A DNA stretch of 64,000 nucleotides from Apium graveolens (Eukaryota; Streptophyta; Magnoliopsida; Apiales; Apiaceae), in assembly GCF_009905375.1 (NCBI RefSeq), contig NC_133650.1, positions 289,094,423 to 289,158,422 of the forward strand, in the 5' to 3' direction. The notes under the pieces were generated by a model, which saw only the letters and a program-made list of their open reading frames with translations, made no database searches and was not told where the DNA came from. Made by a program: the position numbers and the translations under genes. This document shows positions 32,403 to 42,022 of the stretch, in pieces. Each line of letters starts with the position of its first letter. Position 1 is the stretch's first letter.

Positions 32403-33457
32403 TGTTATTCCTAGTGAACTAACAATGAGATTTACAGAAGGGGGTTGAATGTAAATCTCAAAACTTTTTCAAGTTTTGAGCAGTTTCAAAGGCTGTGTGT
32501 TTAAGATAAACAAGTGTGTGAATTGCTTTAAGCTAATACAGACAGATATATATTCAAGCACAAAAGTACAGAACACAACAGACCTTAAAAACTTTTCTGG
32601 TGGATTTGTTGTTCCACCAGAGATGGTATTTCAGAAAATCTGTGATTCAAGAAGTTGATCACAGCTGCATCCTAGTACAAACTAGATAATTTTTCTCAAG
32701 ATTTTTCTAAACAGCTCTGGAAAAATTATATCTAATTACTAGCTGCTACTTGGTTTATATAACACCAAGTTTACAAGTGAAGACAAAGATAAAAAGTACA
32801 ATAATAAAATAAGTTCTCCACTTGTTTCTTCTCCATTTTACTCCAGTGCATTGTTGACTATTGCCTCTTTATACTAGAGTAGAACGGCTGCTTTTTCTGA
32901 TGTTCCTGAAATAGGCTACCACATCTCAGTTGTCTCTGTCGACCCATGTGCCTCTGTTTGTAGGTACAACTACCACTTGTCAACTGCTATTTAACAGAAC
33001 ATCCGTTGAAGCCTTCATCCGTTGATGGCTTTATCCGTTGATGTGTTAGCAGTTGAAGCTCTATCCGTTGATGCACTCATCCGTTGAAGGATGTTATCCG
33101 TTGAAGCTTTAGAGACATCCGTTGAAGCTTTGTTTCTCATCCGTTGAAGGTCTTTAAGTTATCCGTTGACACCATTTCATTTATACAAAATTACAAGGCA
33201 TGAAATATTTACAATTGGCCTTCCTATCTGCATATCCTTTAGTAGTCAACATGACTTATAATTTCCCTCAACATTTAAGAATTATATCTCAAATTCAGAG
33301 ACTGAACTGTGCTACAACACTAGACTTATTTCTAAGTAAAGCTACACCATCAATGGATAGCCAAAGTGGTCTTATCCGTTGAGGCTACAAGCACTAGATT
33401 TCTACTTAAGTGTTTTGTTAAACATATCATCAAACTAATGCACATATATTCCTAACA
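32403..33457 (-). repeat. B 3' LTR (left)
   Basis: On the minus strand TGTTAGGAATATATG...AGGAATAACA, 1055 bp. TATA box at 32754-32761. Ten intact ATCCGTTGA words on the plus strand at 33001-33382. Confidence 0.9.
33001..33382. repeat. TCAACGGAT/ATCCGTTGA cluster in B 3' LTR
   Basis: Nine ATCCGTTGA copies in 170 bp and another at 33374, with an ATCAATGGAT decay copy at 33351 that is intact in the other LTR. They occupy U3, 240-620 bp upstream of the TATA box. Confidence 0.9.
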
Positions 33458-33471
33458 ATCTCCCCCTATTT
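33458..33471 (-). promoter_or_regulatory. B polypurine tract
   Basis: Minus strand AATAGGGGGAGAT abuts the LTR start TGTTAGG. Confidence 0.75.
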
Positions 33472-33645
33472 ATGTCTATAAGAATTGTAGACATAAATTC
33501 AAGGTTAACTTGATGATAACAAAACACTTAACAAATATATGAACTGAAACTAAGTAGAAATTTAAAAGTGCTGCAAAAGTGTATGTACTAGAAGGTAATT
33601 GAAGATTTACAGTGTTTTCAAGGGTGCTCCTCTAGCCTGAGCAAA

Positions 33646-36600
33646 TCATCTTTTTCTTCTTTGATCCCTGGTTTTCTTTCCTAGCCCTTTGTCATTTTCC
33701 TCAATTTGGAGTTGGAGTTGTCTGAAGAATTCAGCTTCATCTTCATCACTGATATCCAACTTAGATTGCATTTCTTTGAGAGTTTCATTGCTGGCAATCT
33801 TGAGTTGGTCTTCAAGTCTGAAAAATCTTCTGACTCCTTTATCATCTCTGAATTCCATCAACCAATGAGGTGATTTGTGAATTGTAGTTCCCCTTTCTTG
33901 AATGAGTAAAGTTCTGGGCAAAGCATTGGGCTCCCTCCAGGTTTTCCTTATGTTGACAATCTTGTTGAGAATTTCAGTCTTGGCAGTCCTGGTAAAGCCA
34001 GAATCCTTTTGTATGGCTGAAAAGACTCTGATCAAGGTAGAGTAGCCTTCATTCAGAATCCTGTAGAGAGGCCATGTTCTTTCCCCAGCTCCTTTGTATC
34101 TGAACACCAATCTCTCTGGTAGCTGTCTGTAAGCAGCAATTCCCCTTACATCCTCCAGCTCATCCAGATAAAGTTCAATGTCTGAAATTTCTTTTATGTC
34201 ACAGATGTGAACATAATCATCTTTAGAAATGGGTGGCTTAGGGTTAGGTTTATGTTTTTGAGTGAATTTCTTAGAGTTTAGGGGAGGTGTAGATTTGGAT
34301 TTTCTTTTCTGTTTCTTTGGTAGTGGAAGAGTGGTTAAAAAGGTAGGCAAATTGATGATGTCCCAATCAATAGGTTCCTCTTTTGGGATGATTGGTTCAC
34401 CATGGATGTTTATAGTGGGATCAGCAACAAAGGGTTCAGGTATGGAAGGTAGAGATTTGGTTCCTTCAGTGTTGCCTTCACTCCTTCTATGTGCCTTGGC
34501 CTTTCTTCTGTTTCCCTTCTGCCATTCCTCTTTTTCCTCCATACTTTCACCAAATATACTCCCAAAAACCTCATCTAAGTTTGTAATCTTGTCTTCACCC
34601 CTGACTTCAATTCCTTTCTCATTTTCAGCTAGACTTGACTTTAGCTTTTGTTCAAGCTTTGCTTGTGCTCTTTTGTCAGCCTTGAGTTTTTCAGCTTCTT
34701 TCTTTAACCTTTTGGTTTCTTCCTTCTTGGCTATTGAGAATTTGGGATGTCCTTGCATCACACATATGCTCTTTCCCTCTCTAAAGATAATAGCCATGTT
34801 TCTCCTTACTGCCTCATCCATGGTCTCCTTGTGTTTTATGATGCTTGTACCCAAAACTTTGTCTTCATCAGGCTTTGGAAGAGGAAAGTCCACTTCTTTC
34901 ATCTGAGCAAAGTCTAGAGGGTTCTTTATGGAGTCCTTGCTGGATCTGGTGTTGGGCTTGAGAACCATAGGTTTTAGATTCTTGAAAGAAGTCTCTCCAA
35001 CCTTATTTCTCCTTTCTGGCTTGTGCTCCATATTGATTGGTTCAACCTTTGTGCTATGTTTCACAGATATTGATTTATCTTGTGTTGAGCCAAACAGCTG
35101 TTGCATCCTTTCATCAATTCTCCTCTTTTGCTCTTTCACTTGAATTTCAGCTGCTGCTAGCTGGATTAAATCAATTCCATCAGGCTTTCCTTTGATTTGA
35201 ATGATTGGAGAAGTAGTGATGGCAGGAACTAGCACTTTAGATATTTGGACTTTTGTAGATGGCTCTCCTTCCCCTTCCCTTTTACTCTCCCCCTTTTTGT
35301 TATCATCAAGGAGAGGGGTCAAGCCCTGTGCTTTTGCCAGCTGCATAAGGAGATTTGTTTGAGATTGTTGGTTGTGAAGAATGGTGGCCACAGAATCTTC
35401 AATAACTTGAACTCTGTCTTTCAATTTGGCCAGCCTCTTTTCAGTATGTGATTCCTTTTTCAATCTCAACAAAATGTCCTGCATTGTACCAAAGGGCATG
35501 ACTAAATCCAATTTTTCAGAATTGTAGGATTTCAAGTTAGCAATATCCTTTCTGAGTTCATCCACACTCAGATTCTGTCTTACTTGCTGCAACTTCATGA
35601 GATGCAGTGAGTCCAAGTGAGCTGTAAGGATAGCCTTTGTACCAGCATGAGAAGTTTTCTGAATGGCCTGTTTGATAGTACTGATTTGTTTGACTAAGGA
35701 GACATTGAATTGCCCTGTTGTAGACTCCTTTGTGAAGGCCCATTCAGGTAGATTTGGAATAGAACTAGGGCCTTCATCTCCCCCTAAGTTCATGCTTCCA
35801 TCAGAAGAAACAAAGTCATCATCATCAGAATTTACTCCAAATTCTTCAAATGACTCACCAGCTGTTGAAGGCATCTTGTTAATAGCAGTTTTGTCCCTTT
35901 GAAGAGATGCTGTTGTATGTACTAGATGTAGTGTCTTTTCTGCCTCCACATTGCCCTGTGCAGCCAATACTTGATAGGCTGAAACAGGATGAGTAAAAGT
36001 GTCAGCATCCAAGGAAATGTTATCAATTACAGCTTTGTAATGTTGCTGAAATTGTCTTTCCTTTTCAGCATCATTCACAATCATTGACTCACTAGCAATG
36101 GCTGGATCCATCCTTATATCTGCTGTACCTGCCTTTCTCTCATTTTCTCTATGTTCTTGCATCAGGGGCTCCCCCTGGCTCACACAACTCACTCCCTCAC
36201 CTTCACCTACTAAGGTGGTACTCCTCTCACTTACTTTTGCCATGCTTGAAGAAATAGCATGCATATTTGAGCTCTCAATCTCTCCTTTTGCCTGGGAGCA
36301 ACCCAGCCTCTCACTCAAATTGTCACTCCCTTCCCTCAGTCCTAGAAGTGATTGTACAGTAATCAAGTCTTCTACACTTGGAATTGTTTCAGTTGTGTGT
36401 GTAGAGACTATCAACGGATGAGGAATAGCCGTTGAAGGTGAAACTGACGGTATCAACGGATAACTGTTGTTAAGCTTATCCGTTGAAGAACAACCACTTG
36501 TCAACGGATGAGTGATATCCGTTGAAGAAGGAAAAGAAGTAGAAATTGAAAGTGATATAACTGTTGAATCTGTGTAGATTGATATGAGTTTTGGTGACAC

Positions 36601-38175
36601 AGATCCTTTAATTACATCTGAAAGAATTTGCGGGTGATCCAACAAATCATCTAAAAGATGATGATCACCTGTATTTGAGTGGGGCTCCTCCCTGAGTTGT
36701 AAAGAGGGAGAATCAGGAATTGATGGGAATAACATATCCACATCTAGAGATGGTGAAGAAGTGTGTGGTGATTGATGTGTGTTAATTGTGAGAGAATGGG
36801 GCTGTGACTCCACATTTATTGGAGCCACATCAAACTGAGTTTGAAAAGGCATAGATACAGATGGATGTATCTGTGCAGTGTGTGCACCCTGTGTAGAAGA
36901 TTTGGTTCTAGCTCTCTTTCTTCTAATAAAGGCTTTTGTTGGTGAGTGTTTGGCTTTAGTGTCCCTCCCTCGTTTGTGTGTTCCTGGTTGGGAACTATTT
37001 TCAATAGTTACATCCTTTTGGGAGGATGCAGCTAGGGATATGCTAGTAACCTTTTCAACCACCACAGCTTTTTGAGAAACTGTGGCTTGGCTAGCTTGGG
37101 AAGCACTTTTCTCTCCTTCCTTATCCTGGGGGTTTCTTTGATGTTCACCCCTCCCCTCACCACTCACACCCTGTTCACTCCCCTCAGGGTTAATGGTAGG
37201 TGTTACAACTGTTGTCTTTTGAGAAACAACAGAGGTGGTTTTCTTTGTCTTTGATTTTGAAAGTTTAGTTTTGGTGACCTTGGTAGGTATCTGTTGGGGC
37301 ATTGTCACAGATTCCATGGCCACTCTAGAAGATAAAGAAATAGAGGGGTTGGAAGAAGTAGGAGTTGTAGAAGCAATTACCTCACCTACTTGTGGTGCAT
37401 TCATGATTGGTAAATATACCAATGGCACACTGCTGTTGAGATCCATTCTCAATAAATCTGCAAGAACTCTTTTCTCTTGTGCCCAGCACTTGAGTTTATT
37501 ATTCTCATTCGTAATGACCAAACCTTCAGCAACATGGTTAGCCAATAACATAAAGAATCTAGCATAATAGATGTTATTAGGTCTATTAGCTTTGTTACCT
37601 AATCTAGTACCCAATTCTAGCATAATATAGTTGCTAAAATTAAAATACCTATCAGAAACAAGCATATAGAGCATATTAACAAGAGATGAAGTTATGGCAT
37701 CAAAATTGCTAATTTTCCCAGAGAAAACCTTGATAAAGGCATCCCCAAGAAAACTCCATTCTTTCCTAAGGCCTTTTGTTCTAATACTCCCTAAACTAGC
37801 AGAGTTAAGAGAATATCCTATGGAATCTAACATGCTGGATACATCATTATCAGTGTGTGGTGTCATGACATTGTTCTCAGGTAATTTAAAACATGCTAGT
37901 AAGTCATCACAGTTAACACAGTGATTTTTACCTTTGAGAGTGAAGGAGATAGTCATATCTATGGAGTTGAACTCAGCAGATGTCCAAATCTCCTCAACTA
38001 CTTCACAGTAAATCTTTGGGGCTTCCAGCATTGCATAGCTAAGTTTACAGTTTTTGATGAAGTCCATCATTTTGTGATAATCTGAGTGGGCTTCATTCTT
38101 TTCTACCAAAGCTATGAAATTGTTCTTCTCATAGATGAACCCAGATTGAGACATAATCTTTACTACTGGTGCCAT
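33646..38175 (-). CDS. B accessory protein (~1509 aa), unknown function
   Basis: One unbroken frame between pol and the 3' LTR. I choose the ATG at 38175 (MAPVVKIMSQSGF) because a TATA box at 38286-38292 would put the transcript start near 38258. An upstream in-frame ATG at 38250 would leave almost no leader. Layout: residues 1-260 compact and conserved-looking (DYHKMMDFIKNCKLSYAMLE; NIYYARFFMLLANHVAEGL). About 265-740 is Ser/Thr/Pro-rich with a basic cluster (FIRRKRARTK, about 415-425). About 900-950 and 1145-1190 are coiled-coil/Lys-rich. A second NLS-like KKQKRKSK lies near 1290, and a compact C-terminal block (about 1360-1480) includes KTWREPNALPRTLL. No signal peptide or membrane helix is visible, so an envelope role looks unlikely. 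TCAACGGAT words occur inside it. Confidence 0.75.
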   Translation of the reverse strand: MAPVVKIMSQSGFIYEKNNFIALVEKNEAHSDYHKMMDFIKNCKLSYAMLEAPKIYCEVVEEIWTSAEFNSIDMTISFTLKGKNHCVNCDDLLACFKLPENNVMTPHTDNDVSSMLDSIGYSLNSASLGSIRTKGLRKEWSFLGDAFIKVFSGKISNFDAITSSLVNMLYMLVSDRYFNFSNYIMLELGTRLGNKANRPNNIYYARFFMLLANHVAEGLVITNENNKLKCWAQEKRVLADLLRMDLNSSVPLVYLPIMNAPQVGEVIASTTPTSSNPSISLSSRVAMESVTMPQQIPTKVTKTKLSKSKTKKTTSVVSQKTTVVTPTINPEGSEQGVSGEGRGEHQRNPQDKEGEKSASQASQATVSQKAVVVEKVTSISLAASSQKDVTIENSSQPGTHKRGRDTKAKHSPTKAFIRRKRARTKSSTQGAHTAQIHPSVSMPFQTQFDVAPINVESQPHSLTINTHQSPHTSSPSLDVDMLFPSIPDSPSLQLREEPHSNTGDHHLLDDLLDHPQILSDVIKGSVSPKLISIYTDSTVISLSISTSFPSSTDITHPLTSGCSSTDKLNNSYPLIPSVSPSTAIPHPLIVSTHTTETIPSVEDLITVQSLLGLREGSDNLSERLGCSQAKGEIESSNMHAISSSMAKVSERSTTLVGEGEGVSCVSQGEPLMQEHRENERKAGTADIRMDPAIASESMIVNDAEKERQFQQHYKAVIDNISLDADTFTHPVSAYQVLAAQGNVEAEKTLHLVHTTASLQRDKTAINKMPSTAGESFEEFGVNSDDDDFVSSDGSMNLGGDEGPSSIPNLPEWAFTKESTTGQFNVSLVKQISTIKQAIQKTSHAGTKAILTAHLDSLHLMKLQQVRQNLSVDELRKDIANLKSYNSEKLDLVMPFGTMQDILLRLKKESHTEKRLAKLKDRVQVIEDSVATILHNQQSQTNLLMQLAKAQGLTPLLDDNKKGESKREGEGEPSTKVQISKVLVPAITTSPIIQIKGKPDGIDLIQLAAAEIQVKEQKRRIDERMQQLFGSTQDKSISVKHSTKVEPINMEHKPERRNKVGETSFKNLKPMVLKPNTRSSKDSIKNPLDFAQMKEVDFPLPKPDEDKVLGTSIIKHKETMDEAVRRNMAIIFREGKSICVMQGHPKFSIAKKEETKRLKKEAEKLKADKRAQAKLEQKLKSSLAENEKGIEVRGEDKITNLDEVFGSIFGESMEEKEEWQKGNRRKAKAHRRSEGNTEGTKSLPSIPEPFVADPTINIHGEPIIPKEEPIDWDIINLPTFLTTLPLPKKQKRKSKSTPPLNSKKFTQKHKPNPKPPISKDDYVHICDIKEISDIELYLDELEDVRGIAAYRQLPERLVFRYKGAGERTWPLYRILNEGYSTLIRVFSAIQKDSGFTRTAKTEILNKIVNIRKTWREPNALPRTLLIQERGTTIHKSPHWLMEFRDDKGVRRFFRLEDQLKIASNETLKEMQSKLDISDEDEAEFFRQLQLQIEENDKGLGKKTRDQRRKR
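36411..36525. repeat. TCAACGGAT words inside the B accessory ORF
   Basis: Five perfect words and one near-match (AGCCGTTGA), in inverted pairs, for example TCAACGGAT at 36501 with ATCCGTTGA at 36517. On the coding strand ATCCGTTGA is read as (H/Y)-P-L and TCAACGGAT as S-T-D. Confidence 0.85.
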
Positions 38176-38285
38176 TGTTGTGAGTAGGAATTGCAGAGAA
38201 TAACTTGAAGGTTTTGCAGAGAGAAAATGGTAAAAGCTTTGAAATTTCAAGAAAGCGTAAAGTAAAAATGAAAAATCAGAAGGGC

Positions 38286-38292
38286 TTTTATA
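38286..38292 (-). promoter_or_regulatory. Internal TATA box for the B accessory ORF
   Basis: Minus strand AAAGTATAAAAGCCC, about 110 bp upstream of the ATG at 38175, followed by a C/T-rich leader. TCAACGGAT hairpins lie 95-315 bp further upstream. Confidence 0.6.
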
Positions 38293-38386
38293 CTTTAAAA
38301 ATAAATAAATAAGCCGTTTAAGAATAAACTGTAAGTATTCTAAAAACTACCTTTAAAACAAATACATACAGCTGTATGTATGAGTA

Positions 38387-38601
38387 TCAACGGTTAAGAC
38401 AATAGAATCAACGGCTGTGAAACACTTGAATCGACTGATGTGATATTTCAACGGATAAGGTAAACTGTCATCCGTTGAAGAGCACTTCAGTTTTATCCGT
38501 TGACGGATAAAAATTCCAAAAATGTATATGACTTTCAACGGATAATGAACATCCGTTGACAGAACAATTTTGACTTTCAACGGATAGGGAATATCCGTTG
38601 A
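38387..38601. repeat. Inverted TCAACGGAT pairs upstream of the B accessory ORF
   Basis: Three perfect inverted pairs: 38448-38456 with 38470-38478, 38535-38543 with 38551-38559, and 38577-38585 with 38593-38601. Loops are 7-13 nt. Further words (ATCCGTTGACGGAT) lie near 38495, with variants at 38387 and 38407. The cluster fills the gap between pol and the accessory promoter. Confidence 0.9.
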
Positions 38602-38688
38602 TGGAATAATCTATGTTAAAAATCAAATTTGTTCTTGCAGCTAATACATTTCAGGCTTCAAAATTGAATTGCAATAAGGACATGAATT

Positions 38689-41600
38689 TTAAGAGTAATT
38701 AAGCATACCTAGCTCACTTACCAATCTTGTGAATGTTGATTCATCAAGTGGCTTGGTAAATATGTCTGCAATTTGTTGTTCACTTGGAACAAAATGAAGT
38801 TCCACTGTACCTTTCATCACATGTTCCCTAATGAAGTGGTACTTGATATCAATGTGCTTGGTCCTTGAGTGCTGCACAGGATTCTCTGTTATGGCTATGG
38901 CACTTGTGTTGTCACAAAAAATAGGAATTCTATCAACATGCAGTCCATAATCAAGGAGTTGATTCCTCATCCATAACACTTGAGAGCAGCAACTTCTAGC
39001 AGCAATGTATTCAGCCTCAGCTGTAGAAGTAGAGACTGAATTTTGCTTTTTGCTAAACCATGATACAAGCTTGTTTCCTAGGAATTGGCAGGAGCCTGTT
39101 GTACTTTTCCTGTCTATTTTGCAACCTGCATAGTCTACATCTGAGTAGCCAATTAGATCAAAACCAGACTCTCTAGGGTACCAAATTCCTAGATTTGGAG
39201 TCCCCTTGAGATATCTGAAAATTCTTTTAATAGCTACCAAGTGAGATTCTTTAGGGTCAGCTTGAAATCTAGCACAGAGACATGTAGAAAACATTATATC
39301 TGGTCTACTGGCAGTTAAATATAAAAGTGAACCAACCATGCCTCTATAACTTGTAATGTCCACAGACCTTTCAGTCTTATTTAATTCAAGTTTGGTGGCA
39401 GTGGCTATGGGAGTTTTTGCAGATGAACATTCTATTAAGTCAAACTTCTTTAAAAGATCATAAATATATTTAGTTTGACTAATGAAAATTCCATCACTAA
39501 CTTGTTTAACTTGTAAACCAAGAAAATAGGTTAGTTCTCCCATCAGGCTCATTTCATAATTACTTTGCATTAGCTTAGCAAACTTTTTACAAAGCTTATC
39601 ATCTGTAGATCCAAATATTATGTCATCTACATAAATTTGAACAAGTATACTAGAGCCATTAACATTCCTAAAGAAGAGAGTTTTATCAACAGTACCTCTA
39701 GTGAAGTGATTCTCCAAAAGGAATTTTGATAAGGTTTCATACCAGGCTCTAGGTGCTTGCTTCAGTCCATAGAGTGCTTTCAACAGATAATACACATAGT
39801 CTGGAAAATTTGGATCTTCAAACCCTGGAGGTTGACCTACATAAACTTCTTCCTCCAATTTCCCATTTAGAAATGCACTCTTGACATCCATTTGATAGAC
39901 TTTGAAATTGGCATGGGCTGCATAGGCTAGAAAAATTCTGATGGCTTCAAGTCTTGCAACAGGAGCATATGTCTCATCAAAATCTATTCCCTCTTGTTGA
40001 GAATAGCCTTTAGCAACCAATCTGGCTTTATTCCTTATGACAATGCCATTTTCATCCATCTTGTTTCTGAATACCCATTTTGTGTCAATAGGACTCTTGT
40101 TCTTTGGTTTGGGTACCAGCTTCCAAACTTTGTTTCTCTCAAATTGGTTCAGCTCTTCCTGCATAGCTAATATCCAATCTAGATCCAATAAAGCTTCTTC
40201 CACTTTCTTAGGTTCCTCCTGAGATAGAAAACTACTATACAGACATTCATCTTGAGTAGCTTTTCTTGTTTGCACTTTAGATGATGCATCACCAATGATC
40301 AGTTCAAAGGGATGATTCTTGGTCCATTTCCTTTGAGGTGGAAGATATACTCTAGATGAGGTGGCCTCAGTATTGTCATGATGTGAGACAGAGTGTTGAT
40401 TAGTTGAAACTCCCCCTGAGTTGTTGGTCCTTTGCAGGGAACTTGGAGTTCTATCAACTGATGATGTAAATCGATTATCCGTTGATGAACTATGATCAAC
40501 GGATGTTTCATTTTGTACTTCAACGGATGATGCACTATGTCTTTCAACGGATACTGCATTGCCTCTATCAACGGATGCAGAATTTTGTGCATTATCCAAG
40601 GGCATGTTTTGAATCCCTTTTGAAGTGTCATCTCCATCAGTCTCCTCTTCACTATCATCACAATATATCTCAATGTTGTCAAATTTGAGTCTCTCATGGT
40701 GTCCCTCATCTGTTAGTCCATCAATCTTTTTATCATCAAACACAACATGCACAGATTCCATAACAATGTTGGTTCTTAGATTGTAGACCCTATAAGATTT
40801 TCCAGCTGAGTAACCAACAAATATCCCTTCATCAGCCTTTGCAGCAAACTTCCCTTTATGGTCAGATTGATTTCTCAGTATAAAGCATTTACATCCAAAG
40901 ACATGAAGAAAGTTTAGAGTTGGTTTTATTCTATTGAACAACTGATAAGGAGTCATGCCTTTAGCTTGATTGATCAAAGAAATATTCTGAGTGTAGCAGG
41001 CACAATTAACAGCTTCAGCCCAGAAATATGTTGGTAACTTTGATTCTTCAAGCATTGTTCTAGCAGCCTCAATTAAAGATCTGTTCTTTCTTTCAACTAC
41101 CCCATTTTGCTGAGGTGTTCTTGGAGCTGAGAACTCATGCATGATTCCATTTTCTTCACAGAACAGCCTCATTGTCAAATTCTTGATCTCAGTTCCATTG
41201 TCACTCCTGATATTCCTAACCTTCAAGTCAGGATGATTATTGACTTGCCTGATGTGATTGATAATGATTTCACTTGCTTCATCCTTTGATCCAAGAAAAT
41301 AGACCCATGAAAACTTTGAGAAATCATCTACAATCACTAAGCAATATCTTTTTCTTGCAATTGACAATACATTGACTGGTCCAAACAAATCCATATGTAG
41401 CAGCTGTAATGGTTCATCAATTGTTGTTTCAAGCTTCTTTTTGAATGATGCTTTCCTTTGTTTGCCTTTCTGACAAGCATCACACAAACCATCCCTTGAG
41501 AATTCAACAAGAGGAATTCCTCTAACTAAGTCCTTTTTGACTAGATCATTCATTGTCTTGAAATTCAAATGGGATAGCTTCTTGTGCCATAGCCAACTTT

Positions 41601-42009
41601 CAACTGGACCTGCTTTGCTGAAGAGACAAGTAATAGATTCTGCATCAGTAGAGTTGAAGTCAGCTAAGTACACATTTCCTTTTCTAACTCCAGTTAGAAC
41701 CACTTTGTTGTCTTTCTTACTGGTGACAACACAGGCTTCAGAATTGAAGGAAATTGTATTCCCTCTATCATATAGTTGACTGATGCTCAGTAAGTTGTGC
41801 TTGAGACCATCAACTAATGCAACTTCATCAATGATGACATTCCTTGTTGAAATCAAGCCATATCCCATAGTAAACCCTTTGCTGTCATCTCCAAAGGTTA
41901 TGCTAGGGCCAGCTTTCTCCTTAAACTCTGTGAGCAGGGAGAAATCTCCTGTCATGTGTCTTGAACAGCCACTGTCCAAGTACCATAGATTTCTTCTGTT
42001 TCCCTGCAC
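38689..42009 (-). CDS. B pol: protease, integrase, reverse transcriptase, RNase H
   Basis: Uninterrupted 1106-codon frame in copia order. Protease active site [14 protein letters not shown] is near residue 12. The integrase zinc finger H...H...C..C ends CDACQKGK, and the core has [15 protein letters not shown] and QQNGVVERK (D, D, E). RT has the CTCQ-type block [15 protein letters not shown] [28 protein letters not shown] and YVDD at 793-796. RNase H has [16 protein letters not shown] and ends [13 protein letters not shown]. The frame has no ATG at its start; it lies in the +1 frame relative to gag, whose stop is at 42023. TCAACGGAT words occur at 40477-40576 in a low-complexity linker. Confidence 0.9.
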   Translation of the reverse strand: MQGNRRNLWYLDSGCSRHMTGDFSLLTEFKEKAGPSITFGDDSKGFTMGYGLISTRNVIIDEVALVDGLKHNLLSISQLYDRGNTISFNSEACVVTSKKDNKVVLTGVRKGNVYLADFNSTDAESITCLFSKAGPVESWLWHKKLSHLNFKTMNDLVKKDLVRGIPLVEFSRDGLCDACQKGKQRKASFKKKLETTIDEPLQLLHMDLFGPVNVLSIARKRYCLVIVDDFSKFSWVYFLGSKDEASEIIINHIRQVNNHPDLKVRNIRSDNGTEIKNLTMRLFCEENGIMHEFSAPRTPQQNGVVERKNRSLIEAARTMLEESKLPTYFWAEAVNCACYTQNISLINQAKGMTPYQLFNRIKPTLNFLHVFGCKCFILRNQSDHKGKFAAKADEGIFVGYSAGKSYRVYNLRTNIVMESVHVVFDDKKIDGLTDEGHHERLKFDNIEIYCDDSEEETDGDDTSKGIQNMPLDNAQNSASVDRGNAVSVERHSASSVEVQNETSVDHSSSTDNRFTSSVDRTPSSLQRTNNSGGVSTNQHSVSHHDNTEATSSRVYLPPQRKWTKNHPFELIIGDASSKVQTRKATQDECLYSSFLSQEEPKKVEEALLDLDWILAMQEELNQFERNKVWKLVPKPKNKSPIDTKWVFRNKMDENGIVIRNKARLVAKGYSQQEGIDFDETYAPVARLEAIRIFLAYAAHANFKVYQMDVKSAFLNGKLEEEVYVGQPPGFEDPNFPDYVYYLLKALYGLKQAPRAWYETLSKFLLENHFTRGTVDKTLFFRNVNGSSILVQIYVDDIIFGSTDDKLCKKFAKLMQSNYEMSLMGELTYFLGLQVKQVSDGIFISQTKYIYDLLKKFDLIECSSAKTPIATATKLELNKTERSVDITSYRGMVGSLLYLTASRPDIMFSTCLCARFQADPKESHLVAIKRIFRYLKGTPNLGIWYPRESGFDLIGYSDVDYAGCKIDRKSTTGSCQFLGNKLVSWFSKKQNSVSTSTAEAEYIAARSCCSQVLWMRNQLLDYGLHVDRIPIFCDNTSAIAITENPVQHSRTKHIDIKYHFIREHVMKGTVELHFVPSEQQIADIFTKPLDESTFTRLVSELGMLNYS
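40477..40576. repeat. TCAACGGAT words inside the B pol frame
   Basis: Five words in 100 bp, in both orientations, in the linker between integrase and RT. On the coding strand ATCCGTTGA is here read as S-V-(D/E), a different phase from that in gag and the accessory ORF. Confidence 0.9.
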
Positions 42010-42022
42010 ACCATAAAATCAA

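Noticed and set aside
33001..33382. CRISPR-like array of short repeats
   Set aside because: Spacing is irregular, words occur in both orientations and inside coding frames, and the host is a plant. These are dispersed transposon words.
34262..38000. Several plus-strand frames opposite the B accessory ORF
   Set aside because: They are antisense shadows of a long biased-composition coding frame; no initiation context or domain supports them.
33646..38175. Calling the B accessory ORF an envelope protein
   Set aside because: Position fits the Sirevirus env-like label, but I see no signal peptide, fusion-like segment or membrane helix.
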